From C00003060 sp964440795 (lineage in GTDB: Bacteria; Desulfobacterota; Desulfobacteria; Desulfobacterales; C00003060): a stretch of DNA of 64,000 nucleotides. Location of the stretch: the NCBI GenBank assembly GCA_964440795.1, contig CAYTTQ010000003.1, forward strand, positions 1 through 64,000. The letters run 5' to 3'. The notes beneath the pieces are model-generated. The model had not been told where the DNA came from, searched no databases, and saw nothing but the letters and a program-made list of their open reading frames with translations. The translations under genes were made by a program, and so were the position numbers. This document shows, piece by piece, positions 28,804-37,207 of the stretch (positions are counted from its first letter, which is position 1; the number at the start of each line of letters is the position of its first letter).

Positions 28804-29787
28804 CTAATCTAAGACAATGGCTACCTTGCATTCTTTCAAAAACGCGAGATTCTTCGATCTTCCCTGAATGGTTGCCGCATCCGCGTTGCTGACCACGAAG
28901 TCGCACCGGTACGGCCCCTGGGCTCGAAGGGCCCTGACCAGCAACGGCGTGTTTCCCAGCCTGGGGCAGGCTTTTCCCGCCTCCAGGTCATGAGTGTAAA
29001 AAACCATCCCTTTCTGAACGGCAAATTCACGGCTTACATATGCGGGCCCATATACCTCCTGCCCATTTTCACTCCATATTTTCGGAGCCATGCATGGCCG
29101 GGCGGTCAGTCCCCGGGCATCAAGGAGGAGGCCGGTGTACGGCTTACTGCTTTCACCGAGGTTTGCAGGAGCGGATGGGTTCCCTGATCGTTGTCCCTCA
29201 CCGGCAGGTGGGTTCAGCGTCCTGATTTGAGGCACCGGACGAATGTCCGACGGAAGCGCGAACTGGGCAAAGCCTCCTTTCATATTGAAGGCCAAGGTTA
29301 ATTCCACCACCCCGTTCGACAGGTATTCTCTCTTGACGACTTCCGCCTTACGGATCATGCCTTCAAGCTGATTACAAACCATGGACCCGTCTTGGGTAAG
29401 GTCGGATATCCGATGAGACGAATCGATTCGCACGGATTGGATCGTCGAAAAGAGGTTGGAAAAAGACAGGGACTGCCTGTGAACAACATCGGTTTCCTTC
29501 GATTCTTCTCGGTGTTGCCGGTCTGGCTCGCCTAGGTCCGGCTCGGCTAGGTCCGGCTCGGCTAGGTCCGGCCCGGCTAGGTCCGGCCCGGCGATTTCGG
29601 TCACGTAGATGACCCACCGAGACCAATTGATGCGTCCCGAATCGAGTGATTCGACAACCTCCGCCGGTGATGCCGCTGAGCAATTCCAAGGTGCGGTGAA
29701 TGCCAAAGCGACCAGGATTCCGACCTCTATTATCTTCACCTTTTTGACCCAAAGGATGGCTGAAAGCGCGTATCCGTTCTTTTTCAA
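28804..29787 (-). CDS. Exported protein of unknown function with 5-residue repeats (LPP20-like)
   Basis: A 327-residue protein starting at TTG 29787 behind GAGAGGAAC. The hydrophobic export segment is IIEVGILVALAFTAPWNCSA (about 19-38), with a Cys that might be a lipobox variant but lacks the usual Leu at -3. Residues about 64-90 are tandem five-residue repeats (AGPDL, AEPDL, GEPD). The following SVRIDSSHRISDLTQDG and VVKREYLSNGVVELTLAFNMKGG resemble LPP20-type envelope lipoproteins, as does the C-terminal GLLLDARGLTARPCMAPKI. A downstream exported gene lies 84 nt away on the same strand. Function is unknown; an envelope or motility accessory role is a guess. Confidence 0.65.
   Translation of the reverse strand: MKKNGYALSAILWVKKVKIIEVGILVALAFTAPWNCSAASPAEVVESLDSGRINWSRWVIYVTEIAGPDLAGPDLAEPDLAEPDLGEPDRQHREESKETDVVHRQSLSFSNLFSTIQSVRIDSSHRISDLTQDGSMVCNQLEGMIRKAEVVKREYLSNGVVELTLAFNMKGGFAQFALPSDIRPVPQIRTLNPPAGEGQRSGNPSAPANLGESSKPYTGLLLDARGLTARPCMAPKIWSENGQEVYGPAYVSREFAVQKGMVFYTHDLEAGKACPRLGNTPLLVRALRAQGPYRCDFVVSNADAATIQGRSKNLAFLKECKVAIVLD
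29532..29591. repeat. 15-bp tandem repeat, four units, inside an exported-protein gene
   Basis: Four contiguous 15-nt units of pattern CTAGGTCCGGCYCGG (29532-29546, 29547-29561, 29562-29576, 29577-29591). The first two are identical to each other and the last two are identical to each other, differing by one base between pairs. Unit length keeps the reading frame, so copy number could vary without truncation. Confidence 0.92.
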
Positions 29788-29798
29788 AAGTTCCTCTC

Positions 29799-31397
29799 TT
29801 AGGCAGTCACGCGGGAAGATTCGTCGGGCGGGGTCTCATGCTTGATCGACAGATTGCCGCCACAGTGTATTTCCCGGCCGTGTTGCAGGAAGCAAAGAAT
29901 GCGGTTGACCGCTTCCACGTAAGCCCGTGCACTGGCTTTCAGAATGTCCGTGCTGGACCCCCGGCCAAGGGCCCGAAAACCCTCTCGGGAGACCCAAACC
30001 GTGGCCACGCCTATGGCTTCTTTGGTTTCCGTAACTGCATGGACCTGAAATTCTTCCAGTTTGTGATCAATTCCCGCAATCTTGTCAATAGCCTTAAAGA
30101 TGGCGTCGATGGGTCCGTCGCCTTGGCAACTGGCCTCCAAAATGATGTCTCCCTTCCTTAGCCTCACCTTGGCTTCGGCCGAAGCGCCGTTGCCGGTGGT
30201 TATCCGGTAGGTTTCCAGGCTGTAAGTCGCACGGTCGGTGAACTGGGAAAAGATAACGTCTTGTACAATGATGTCGATGTCCTCGTCGTAGACCTGTTTC
30301 TTTTTATCCGCCAAGGCCGCGAAACGGTCATGGACGGCCTTAAACTCCCCCGCTTCCAAGTCGTAGCCCAATGCCGCCACTTTACTTTTCAACGCATGCT
30401 TTCCCGATCGAGCGGTCAGGATCATGGTGTGTTCGGTAATCCCTACATCTTCAGGCCGCATGATTTCATATGTGGCCCGATCCTTCAGTATGCCGTCCTG
30501 ATGTACCCCCGATGAGTGAGCAAACGCGTTGGCCCCCACCACAGCCTTGTTGGCCTGAACCATCATTCCCATCAACCGGCTGACCAGCCGGCTGGTCCGG
30601 GTAATTTCCTGAGTGTTGACCGAGGTCGAAAAATCGAAATAATCCTTTCGGGTCCGAATGGCCATTACAATTTCCTCCAAAGACGCATTCCCAGCCCTTT
30701 CTCCCAACCCGTTCATTGTGCACTCCACTTGCCGGGCGCCATTTTCAATGGCTGACAGTGTGTTGGCCGTAGCCAGTCCCAGGTCATTGTGACAGTGCAC
30801 GCTCAACGTACACTGGTCGATGTTGGTAACGTTATCCATGAGATGACGAACCAGCATCCCGTATTGACTGGGGACGGCATAGCCCACCGTATCCGGAATA
30901 TTGACCACGGTAGCCCCGGCGGCGATGACTTGTTGAACCACTTCGGCTAGGTAATCGGGGTCGGTGCGGGAGGCATCTTCCGTGGAGTATTCTACGTCCG
31001 GACAGAGGGATTTGGCAAACTTTAACGCCTCGAGTCCCCGTTCCAGTGCTTTTTCACGGTTGAGCCCGAATTTTTTTTCGATGTGGACGTCCGAGGTACC
31101 GAGAAATACATGAATGCGTGGGTGCTCGGCTTGGCGTATAGCCTCCCATGCCCGCTCGATGTCCTGGGGGACCGCACGCGCCAAGGCGACAATCGTAGGT
31201 CCTTTCACCTTTTCAGAGATCATCTGAACCGCGTCGAAGTCTCCCGGTGAGGAAATCGGAAAACCGGCTTCGATGGCATCAACCTGAAGGCGTTCCAGTT
31301 GCAAGGCGATTTGCAACTTTTCTCGGGGCGTGAGGCGGGCCCCGGGAATTTGTTCTCCGTCTCTCAAGGTCGTGTCGAAGATGAATATGCGTTCCAT
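29799..31397 (-). CDS. leuA: 2-isopropylmalate synthase (or close homologue)
   Basis: LeuA condenses acetyl-CoA with 2-oxoisovalerate, the first committed step of leucine synthesis. The 532-residue protein shows the active-site DTTLRDGEQIPG near residue 8, the metal-binding HCHNDLGLA near 205, GLGERAGNASLEEI near 240, and a C-terminal regulatory (LeuA dimer) domain from about 395. The ATG at 31397 follows AAAGGGAG. The leucine-rich leader peptide and attenuator upstream strongly support leucine synthesis rather than citramalate or homocitrate synthesis. Downstream on the same strand are the unrelated exported-protein genes, so leuA may be alone or at the head of a mixed transcript. Confidence 0.95.
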   Translation of the reverse strand: MERIFIFDTTLRDGEQIPGARLTPREKLQIALQLERLQVDAIEAGFPISSPGDFDAVQMISEKVKGPTIVALARAVPQDIERAWEAIRQAEHPRIHVFLGTSDVHIEKKFGLNREKALERGLEALKFAKSLCPDVEYSTEDASRTDPDYLAEVVQQVIAAGATVVNIPDTVGYAVPSQYGMLVRHLMDNVTNIDQCTLSVHCHNDLGLATANTLSAIENGARQVECTMNGLGERAGNASLEEIVMAIRTRKDYFDFSTSVNTQEITRTSRLVSRLMGMMVQANKAVVGANAFAHSSGVHQDGILKDRATYEIMRPEDVGITEHTMILTARSGKHALKSKVAALGYDLEAGEFKAVHDRFAALADKKKQVYDEDIDIIVQDVIFSQFTDRATYSLETYRITTGNGASAEAKVRLRKGDIILEASCQGDGPIDAIFKAIDKIAGIDHKLEEFQVHAVTETKEAIGVATVWVSREGFRALGRGSSTDILKASARAYVEAVNRILCFLQHGREIHCGGNLSIKHETPPDESSRVTA

Positions 31398-31459
31398 AAT
31401 CTGTGTCTCCCTTTCTTATCAAGATTTTAATAAACTGCCAGGCGAAATGCGGGCTACGC

Positions 31460-31492
31460 AAAAAAAAAGCCGCAGGTTTTATCGCCTGCGGC
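31460..31492 (-). terminator. leuA attenuator: intrinsic terminator with competing antiterminator
   Basis: On the minus strand an 8-bp stem (GCCGCAGG with CCTGCGGC, 8-nt loop) is followed by nine T, 62 nt before the leuA ATG and reading toward leuA. The upstream arm of this terminator (31484-31491, plus strand) can instead pair perfectly with GCCTGCGG inside the end of the leader ORF (31522-31529, plus strand), which would prevent terminator formation. Ribosome stalling at Leu codons would favour that alternative and let transcription continue. Confidence 0.93.
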
Positions 31493-31518
31493 CTTTGACT
31501 TTCTCTTTTATACTTAGC

Positions 31519-31608
31519 CTACCGCAGGCAAACTACTCCAAGAAGGAGTCCCAGTAGGAGCGACAAGCCCAGCGGTAATAGAAAGGTGTGAAGACTTATA
31601 CCGATCAT
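31519..31608 (-). CDS. leuL: leu operon leader peptide LeuL
   Basis: A 29-codon ORF from ATG 31608 to TAG 31519 contains 12 leucine codons (positions 6, 10, 11, 13, 15, 17, 18, 19, 21, 22, 23 and 28), using CTT, CTA, TTA, CTG, TTG and CTC. The densest runs are LSLLLG and LLLG. The last codons (TGC CTG CGG) carry the antiterminator arm. This is the textbook layout of a leucine-responsive transcription attenuator, where low charged tRNA-Leu stalls the ribosome. There is no Shine-Dalgarno; a TTGACA lies about 30 nt upstream, so the leader mRNA may be leaderless or nearly so. The ORF is too short to be found by ordinary size cut-offs. Confidence 0.92.
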   Translation of the reverse strand: MIGISLHTFLLPLGLSLLLGLLLGVVCLR

Positions 31609-31614
31609 GTGTTA

Positions 31615-31643
31615 AGAAAAGCACGAGTGATGAGTCGTGTCAA
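31615..31643 (-). promoter_or_regulatory. Candidate leu promoter
   Basis: A perfect TTGACA at 31643-31638 (minus strand) is followed after 17 nt by TTTTCT, a poor -10 box. If used, transcription would start at about the leuL ATG. The -35 is strong, the -10 is not, so an activator or a different start is possible. The thi4 gene diverges from this region, and a second TTGACT faces it at about 31672 on the plus strand. Confidence 0.4.
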
Positions 31644-31742
31644 GCTATTTTTAAACAAAAAACTTGACTTCGATAGGGCCAGTTGTTAACGGACACCCCT
31701 TATGCATATACTTTCAAATTCGGCTATACGAACGGAGAGACT

Positions 31743-32540
31743 ATGAAACTGGACGAACAGATTATAAGCAAGGCCATTATCGAGCGATTTACGGAAAAGT
31801 GGCTGGATCACCTTCACTTGGACGTGGCCATCGTCGGTGGCGGCCCCTCCGGATTGGTGGCCGCCTACTATTTGGCCGAAAAGGGTCGAAAAGTAGCACT
31901 CTTTGAACGAAAGCTGAGTGTCGGGGGAGGTATGTGGGGCGGTGGGATGATGTTTAACGAGATCGTGGTTCAACAAGGGGGAAAGGAAATCCTCGATGAC
32001 CTGCAGATTTCATCCCGGCCCTTCGAAGCCGGGTACTATACGGCGGACGCTGTGGAAACCACAACCACCCTGGCGTCCAGAGCCTGCCAGGCGGGAGCAA
32101 AAATCTTTAATCTCATGAGTGTCGAAGATGTGATCATCCGAAAGTCCGAAAGCCCCGAATCGACGGAAGTAATCGGCCTGGTGGTCAACTGGACCGCAGT
32201 GGAAAAGGCCAAGCTTCATGTCGATCCCTTGACGGTACACGCTCGCTTTACCGTAGATGCCACCGGTCACGCCACCGAGGTTATGCATCTCATAGAAAGG
32301 AAATCGGGTGCGGCACTCCTGACGGAAACCGGAAAAGTGGTAGGAGAAAAATCGCTCTGGGCCGACGTCGCGGAGCACTCGACGCCGGAAAACACCCGCG
32401 AGGCCTTTCCCGGGGTTTATGTGGCGGGTATGGCCGCCAATGCAACATTCGGCTCCTATCGGATGGGTCCTATCTTCGGCGGTATGCTTCTCTCCGGTAA
32501 GAAGGTCGCCCGGATCATCAATGAACGGTTGGCCGGGTAG
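31743..32540 (+). CDS. thi4: Sulfide-dependent thiazole synthase, THI4/Thi1 family (archaeal type)
   Basis: A 265-residue FAD/NAD-binding protein that builds the thiazole moiety of thiamine from NAD and glycine. The dinucleotide motif is VAIVGGGPSGLVAAYYLAEKG near residue 28, with GGGMWGGGMMF near 63 and GSYRMGPIFGGMLLSG near the C-terminus. At the position where the yeast enzyme has its suicidal sulfur-donor cysteine this protein reads LHVDPL, with His, as in Methanocaldococcus jannaschii, whose enzyme uses free sulfide catalytically. The ATG at 31743 follows GGAGAG; an upstream ATG-like start at 31683 lacks one. No TPP riboswitch is visible upstream. A sulfide-using enzyme fits an anaerobic sulfidogen. 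Confidence 0.9.
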   Translation: MKLDEQIISKAIIERFTEKWLDHLHLDVAIVGGGPSGLVAAYYLAEKGRKVALFERKLSVGGGMWGGGMMFNEIVVQQGGKEILDDLQISSRPFEAGYYTADAVETTTTLASRACQAGAKIFNLMSVEDVIIRKSESPESTEVIGLVVNWTAVEKAKLHVDPLTVHARFTVDATGHATEVMHLIERKSGAALLTETGKVVGEKSLWADVAEHSTPENTREAFPGVYVAGMAANATFGSYRMGPIFGGMLLSGKKVARIINERLAG

Positions 32541-32673
32541 CCCTTGTCAAGCGTGTTTTGTCAAGCGTCTTTCGGTTCGTTGTCAGTCCGGTCACTCAGG
32601 ACCATCCGACCCGGAATTCCAACCCCGTTACTCAAATTGACCGCCGTGGCGGAATGACGCACTGGAGTTTGGA

Positions 32674-33918
32674 ATGATTCCCTCGCAAGAAAAGTTGCCG
32701 GCCGACTATATGCTGGTACCTGCCACGGAAATCTCCGCCCGGGTTGCTACCTTTCAGCAACGCCTATCCGAGGCTGACCTCGACGGCGCGGTGATTCTAG
32801 ACGGGGTAAACCTCTTTTACTTTGCCGGCACCAGGCAGCAAGCCCTGCTGTTTGTCCCGCAACGCGGAAGGCCGGTTTTCTTCGTGCGTCGCAGCCTGGA
32901 AAGAGCCCGCCAAGAGAGTCCAATAGAGTCGCTCATGCCCGTTGCCCGATTTGAAGAAATTCCGCCGTGGATTGCCGGAGCGGGCTATGGGACATCCAAG
33001 CTGGGGCTTTCCTACACAGCCGTACCCCTTTCCGTTTATCGGAAGTTGCAATCGATTTTTCCGCATACGGAGTTCCAAGATATAGGGCCGACCTTGGCCA
33101 TGGTGCGGGCCGTCAAGTCCCCTTACGAAGTGGCACTGATGCGTGAAGCCGGCACCCGACACGGACAGATATTTGCCGAGATTCCCGGTCTGGTGTCTCC
33201 GGGTATGACGGAATGGCAACTCGGTTCGGCCGTTCACGGAGAAATGTTGAAGCGTGGATTTACCGGCCTTATGAGACTGGCCGCATTTAACAGTGAGCTC
33301 TTTGCCGGGGTGGTCGGTTTCGGAGACTCCGGCAATCACCCGACTGCGTCCGTTGGGCCGGACGGTTTGCTGGGCCTTGGAGCGGCCTTCCCACTACTGG
33401 GCGGAAGCCGAAGGCTCGGCCATGGGGATATTATATTCGTTGACAGCGGCTTTTCTTACGGTGGCTATTACACGGATATGACCCGGATCTTCTGCCTGGG
33501 TCGCCCGCCGGAGGTGGCCCTGGATGCCCACGGTATCTGCCTGGAGGTCCAAGAAGCGGTGCGAAAACGGCTCAAACCGGGTGCAGTCCCCGGGGAGATA
33601 TACGAGGAAGTCTACGACACCCTGATCCGCGGCCAGTTCCGAGGTCGGATCCGCGGTCAGGGGCTGGAAGAAAACTTCATGGGCTATGGGAGCAATCAAG
33701 TGCCTTTTCTCGGACACGGCATCGGTTTGGAGGTCGATGAGTTCCCGGCCATCGCCAAAAAAATCCGTGTACCCCTGGAAAAGAACATGGTCGTCGCCGT
33801 AGAACCCAAGAAGGGCCTTGCCGGTGTTGGCTTGGTGGGTATTGAAAACACCTTCTTGGTGACCGATGAGGGCGGAGAAAAATTGACTATCGGGAAAGAT
33901 GGCATCGTCGACTTGTGA
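32674..33918 (+). CDS. M24 family metallopeptidase (Xaa-Pro aminopeptidase-like)
   Basis: A 414-residue cytoplasmic protein of the pita-bread fold. An N-terminal creatinase-like domain (about 1-150) precedes the catalytic domain. The metal ligands are in place: two Asp in DSGFSYGGYYTDMTR near residue 259-270, His in GHGIGLEVDE near 350, Glu in AVEPK near 378 and Glu in GIENTF near 391. It would remove N-terminal residues before proline from peptides or hydrolyse dipeptides ending in proline. Start ATG 32674 has GGAG upstream. It converges with priA with a 2-nt gap. Confidence 0.87.
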   Translation: MIPSQEKLPADYMLVPATEISARVATFQQRLSEADLDGAVILDGVNLFYFAGTRQQALLFVPQRGRPVFFVRRSLERARQESPIESLMPVARFEEIPPWIAGAGYGTSKLGLSYTAVPLSVYRKLQSIFPHTEFQDIGPTLAMVRAVKSPYEVALMREAGTRHGQIFAEIPGLVSPGMTEWQLGSAVHGEMLKRGFTGLMRLAAFNSELFAGVVGFGDSGNHPTASVGPDGLLGLGAAFPLLGGSRRLGHGDIIFVDSGFSYGGYYTDMTRIFCLGRPPEVALDAHGICLEVQEAVRKRLKPGAVPGEIYEEVYDTLIRGQFRGRIRGQGLEENFMGYGSNQVPFLGHGIGLEVDEFPAIAKKIRVPLEKNMVVAVEPKKGLAGVGLVGIENTFLVTDEGGEKLTIGKDGIVDL

Positions 33919-33920
33919 GC

Positions 33921-36374
33921 CTAAAGCATATTCATCGGGTCCACGTCGATAATTAGCCGGTTCCCTTTGCAGGGCATTTCCTGTGAGGTCCGTCGCCGGA
34001 GGCTTCGGGCGATCTGATGCAAGGGATCCACCTGGGTCCCTTTAAGAAGAAGTTGCCATCGATATCGGTCCTTTATCCGGGAAAGGGGGGCCTTGACCGG
34101 TCCCAAGAGTTGGATGCAGTGTTGTCCGCGGGGATGATCGGAGATGACTTCCCGGCAGATTTGACCGGCCCGGCGGGCGTAGCGAGCGGTTCGGCCCTTG
34201 TCTCTTCCGGTGATGATGACCTGCATAAGGCGGCAAAAAGGCGGGTAGAGTGCCGATTGTCGAAACCCTATCTCCTGGTTGAAGTAGGCCCGGTAATCCT
34301 GGTCCTTTGCCGTCGTGATACAGAAGTGGTCCGGATTGAAGGTTTGAAGGATGACCCGTCCCGGCCGCTCGCCTCTGCCCGCTCTTCCGGCCACCTGGGC
34401 AAGTAATTGAAAGGTGCGCTCGCCGGAACGAAAATCGGGGAAATTGAGCGAAAGATCTGCGCACAGAATGCCCACCAACGTGATATTCGGATAGTGATGG
34501 CCTTTGGCTACCATCTGGGTGCCGATCAGGATGTCGGTCGCCCCCTCTTTGAGATTTCTGAGGATTCTTACCAAGCTGCCTTTGCGGCGGGTTGTGTCTC
34601 GGTCCATCCGGTCCACCCGAGCTTGGGGAAAAAGGGCTTCTATCTTGGCCTGTACCTTTTCGGTGCCCATTCCGATGGGAATGATTTTGGCGTTTCCGCA
34701 AACCCTACAGGAGGCGGTGTGGGGGGCCGTGTGACCACAGTAATGGCATTTGTAAGCATTGGCTTGCCGGTGAAGCGTCATCGTGACTTCGCAGTATTTA
34801 CACCGTACAGGGGCGCCACAGGACAAGCAGGCCGGACAATTGGCAAAGCCGCGACGGTTTAAGAATAGCAATATTTGTTCTTTTCGCTCTAGTGCTTCTT
34901 CTATAGCCGTTTTGAGGGTGTCCGTGATAAAGGGCTTGGCCCGCCCGGAACCGGTTTCGGGTCTTAGGTCCACCACCGTTACGCGTGCCATATCCCGGTC
35001 TTCGATTCGCTTGTTGAGTTCCAGGCCCTGAAACTTCTTGCCCATCACATTGTAATATGACTGTAAGGAAGGGGTGGCCGAGCCCAAGACAGCGACGGCG
35101 TCCTGCTGTTTTGCTCGGACCACGGCCAGATCCCGTGCGTTATACCGACAGGTGCTTTCCTGCTTGTAGGATTCGTCATGTTCTTCGTCAACAATGAATA
35201 GGCCGGGATTCTCAAACGGGGCGAAGATCGCCGAGCGGGCCCCGATCGCAATCTTGGCTTTTCCTTCCACGATCCGCATCCATTGATCGAAGTGTTCTCC
35301 TGCGCTCAAGCCACTGTGTAGCAGCGCTACGCAGTCTCCGAAGCGGGCCCGAAACCGCCTTTCCGTCTGAGAGATGAGGCCGATTTCAGGAACGAGTACT
35401 AAGGCTTGCCGTCCTTGCTTCAACGTCTCACTGACGGCATGCATATATACTTCGGTCTTTCCGCTTCCGGTAACGCCATGGAGCAGATATGTCTTGAATC
35501 CTTGAGAAAGTCCCCGGGTGATGGTTTCCAGCACTGAAGACTGCTCTCCCGTCAGCTGATGCGGGGTCGTTTCCGACTCAATCGGTTCTCCAAAGGGGTC
35601 ACGGTAAACGCACTGTTCAAACAGTTCTAAAAGTCCGGCGTCGGCCATTTTTCTTGCCAGCCGGCCTGCACCGGGAATTTCTCCTTTCAGTGTGCGAAGC
35701 GGCACCGCCTCTTGGGTGCCGAGGTAGTCCAGGATTCGTTGTCTTGTTTGGGAAAGGCCGGATGGCGGCACCCGTGGCTTTTCACCGGCCCGCACGAAGA
35801 GCGCCTTTTTCGGTTGGGTCCGTCCCGGCCGGATCTTTCTTTTCACCGTAACCAGTCCGGATTTCTCCATCTCACGGAGGGTCTTCGAACCTATTTTTCC
35901 ATCCAAGGCGTTGATCAGGGCCTTTTCCGATATCGGCCCTAAACGGTTCAGGGCTTCAAGTATCTCCCGCCGATGCCGGTTCAGTCCCTCGGGGGCTTCC
36001 AGTGTTTGACGGCCTGCACGGGATAGCCCGATAGCTTGAAAGGATTTGGGATTTAGACCGCCGGGAAGCGCCGCCCGAAGTACCTCCCCGATCGGATACA
36101 GGTAATAATCGGCGATCCACCGAAAAAAGGGGACCATGGAGGCGGGAAAGACGGGGACGCTGTCCAAGACGTCAATGACGTCCTTGACCTGTTCTTGAAC
36201 GGTACGATCAAAGCAAGCCAGTATATAGCCGGTTGCGGAGGTGTTTTTGACCGGCACGAGCACCCGTTTTCCAGGGGCGATGCGGGAGCGAAGGCTGTCG
36301 GGAACCCTGTATGTGAGGGGTTTAGATATGGGAAGGGCGACGGCTATTTCCGCATAGGATTTGTGTTCAGGCAA
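33921..36374 (-). CDS. priA: Primosomal protein N' (replication restart helicase PriA)
   Basis: PriA recognises stalled forks and reloads the replicative helicase. The 817-residue protein has the N-terminal 3'-DNA-binding domain (about 1-110), a winged-helix part near 190-260, and an SF2 helicase core with GVTGSGKTEVYMHA (Walker A near 300), DEEH near 397 and TQMVAKGHHYPN near 640. The two zinc sites are visible in the run CPACLSCGAPVRCKYC and later CHYCGH and CRVCG near 520-570. It starts at TTG 36374 after AAAAAGGAAATC; no ATG occurs in frame before the conserved domain. It is on its own between convergent and divergent neighbours. Confidence 0.95.
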   Translation of the reverse strand: MPEHKSYAEIAVALPISKPLTYRVPDSLRSRIAPGKRVLVPVKNTSATGYILACFDRTVQEQVKDVIDVLDSVPVFPASMVPFFRWIADYYLYPIGEVLRAALPGGLNPKSFQAIGLSRAGRQTLEAPEGLNRHRREILEALNRLGPISEKALINALDGKIGSKTLREMEKSGLVTVKRKIRPGRTQPKKALFVRAGEKPRVPPSGLSQTRQRILDYLGTQEAVPLRTLKGEIPGAGRLARKMADAGLLELFEQCVYRDPFGEPIESETTPHQLTGEQSSVLETITRGLSQGFKTYLLHGVTGSGKTEVYMHAVSETLKQGRQALVLVPEIGLISQTERRFRARFGDCVALLHSGLSAGEHFDQWMRIVEGKAKIAIGARSAIFAPFENPGLFIVDEEHDESYKQESTCRYNARDLAVVRAKQQDAVAVLGSATPSLQSYYNVMGKKFQGLELNKRIEDRDMARVTVVDLRPETGSGRAKPFITDTLKTAIEEALERKEQILLFLNRRGFANCPACLSCGAPVRCKYCEVTMTLHRQANAYKCHYCGHTAPHTASCRVCGNAKIIPIGMGTEKVQAKIEALFPQARVDRMDRDTTRRKGSLVRILRNLKEGATDILIGTQMVAKGHHYPNITLVGILCADLSLNFPDFRSGERTFQLLAQVAGRAGRGERPGRVILQTFNPDHFCITTAKDQDYRAYFNQEIGFRQSALYPPFCRLMQVIITGRDKGRTARYARRAGQICREVISDHPRGQHCIQLLGPVKAPLSRIKDRYRWQLLLKGTQVDPLHQIARSLRRRTSQEMPCKGNRLIIDVDPMNML

Positions 36375-36486
36375 CTATCGATTTCCTTTTTCCCTTGATC
36401 TGTGGTGGCAGTTCTCATATCAGTGAAAGGGGGTGCTTTGCTACACAAAAATCGCAACACCATAGGACTTTTAGGGGAGGTATTTT

Positions 36487-37200
36487 ATGCAACAATACAC
36501 GATTTATCCGTTGGTAGTGGGCGCCAATGAAACGGACCAGGGGGTGATGACCTATCTCCGCGATTATGGTGAGCGCATCTGGATTCCCATTTATGTTTTC
36601 TACTTGAAAGGATCGGACCGACATATTCTGATTGATACCGGATTGGAGCAATTCATGGTTCCCGACGATCTGGGGGCCCGTTACGGTTTCGAGATCCTCG
36701 AATTCGAAGATGCACTGGCCTCGGTGGGAGTCAAACCCGAAGACATCGACGTCATCATTCATACCCATCTTCACAACGATCACTGTGAAAATGATTACAA
36801 GTGTTCGAATGCGACCGTCTACGTGCAGAAGGCCGAGAGGGCATTTCTGGAAGATCCCCATCCCATTGACCACCGATACTATCCCGATGTCCTCGACGAG
36901 GTGACGGTCGTTGAACTGGAAGGGGATGCCAACCTCTTCGATGGTATTGATGTCATCTTTACCCCCGGTCATACGGTGGGCGGCCAGTCGATTTCCGTGA
37001 ACACGTCGGAGGGTCGAGCCATTATTACGGGGTTTTGTTGCAATAACAAGAACTTTCCGGCCAAGGGTCCGGCCATCGCCTCCGGAGTTCATATTAACGC
37101 CATGGAAGCGTATGACAGCGCGCAGAAAATCAAAGAGATGGCCGATATCTTGATTCCCCTCCACGACCTTGCCGTGGGGGCGAAGAAAACCATACCCTGA
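36487..37200 (+). CDS. Metallo-beta-lactamase-fold hydrolase (lactonase-like)
   Basis: A 237-residue cytoplasmic MBL-fold protein. The metal motif HTHLHNDHCEND is near residue 92, followed by FTPGHTVGGQS near 158 and a C-terminal ILIPLHD near 222. Overall shape and the opening (YPLVVG, then VYFLKGSDRHILIDTG-like) resemble N-acyl-homoserine lactonases and related enzymes. Strong GGGGAGG Shine-Dalgarno before ATG 36487. A second MBL-fold gene starts 7 nt after its stop. Substrate is unknown and lactonase is only the nearest described group. Confidence 0.82.
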   Translation: MQQYTIYPLVVGANETDQGVMTYLRDYGERIWIPIYVFYLKGSDRHILIDTGLEQFMVPDDLGARYGFEILEFEDALASVGVKPEDIDVIIHTHLHNDHCENDYKCSNATVYVQKAERAFLEDPHPIDHRYYPDVLDEVTVVELEGDANLFDGIDVIFTPGHTVGGQSISVNTSEGRAIITGFCCNNKNFPAKGPAIASGVHINAMEAYDSAQKIKEMADILIPLHDLAVGAKKTIP

Positions 37201-37207
37201 GGTGGTC

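Noticed and set aside
31644..31742. TPP riboswitch upstream of thi4
   Set aside because: The conserved CTGAGA and ACCTGA-type boxes of the TPP aptamer were not seen in the gap.
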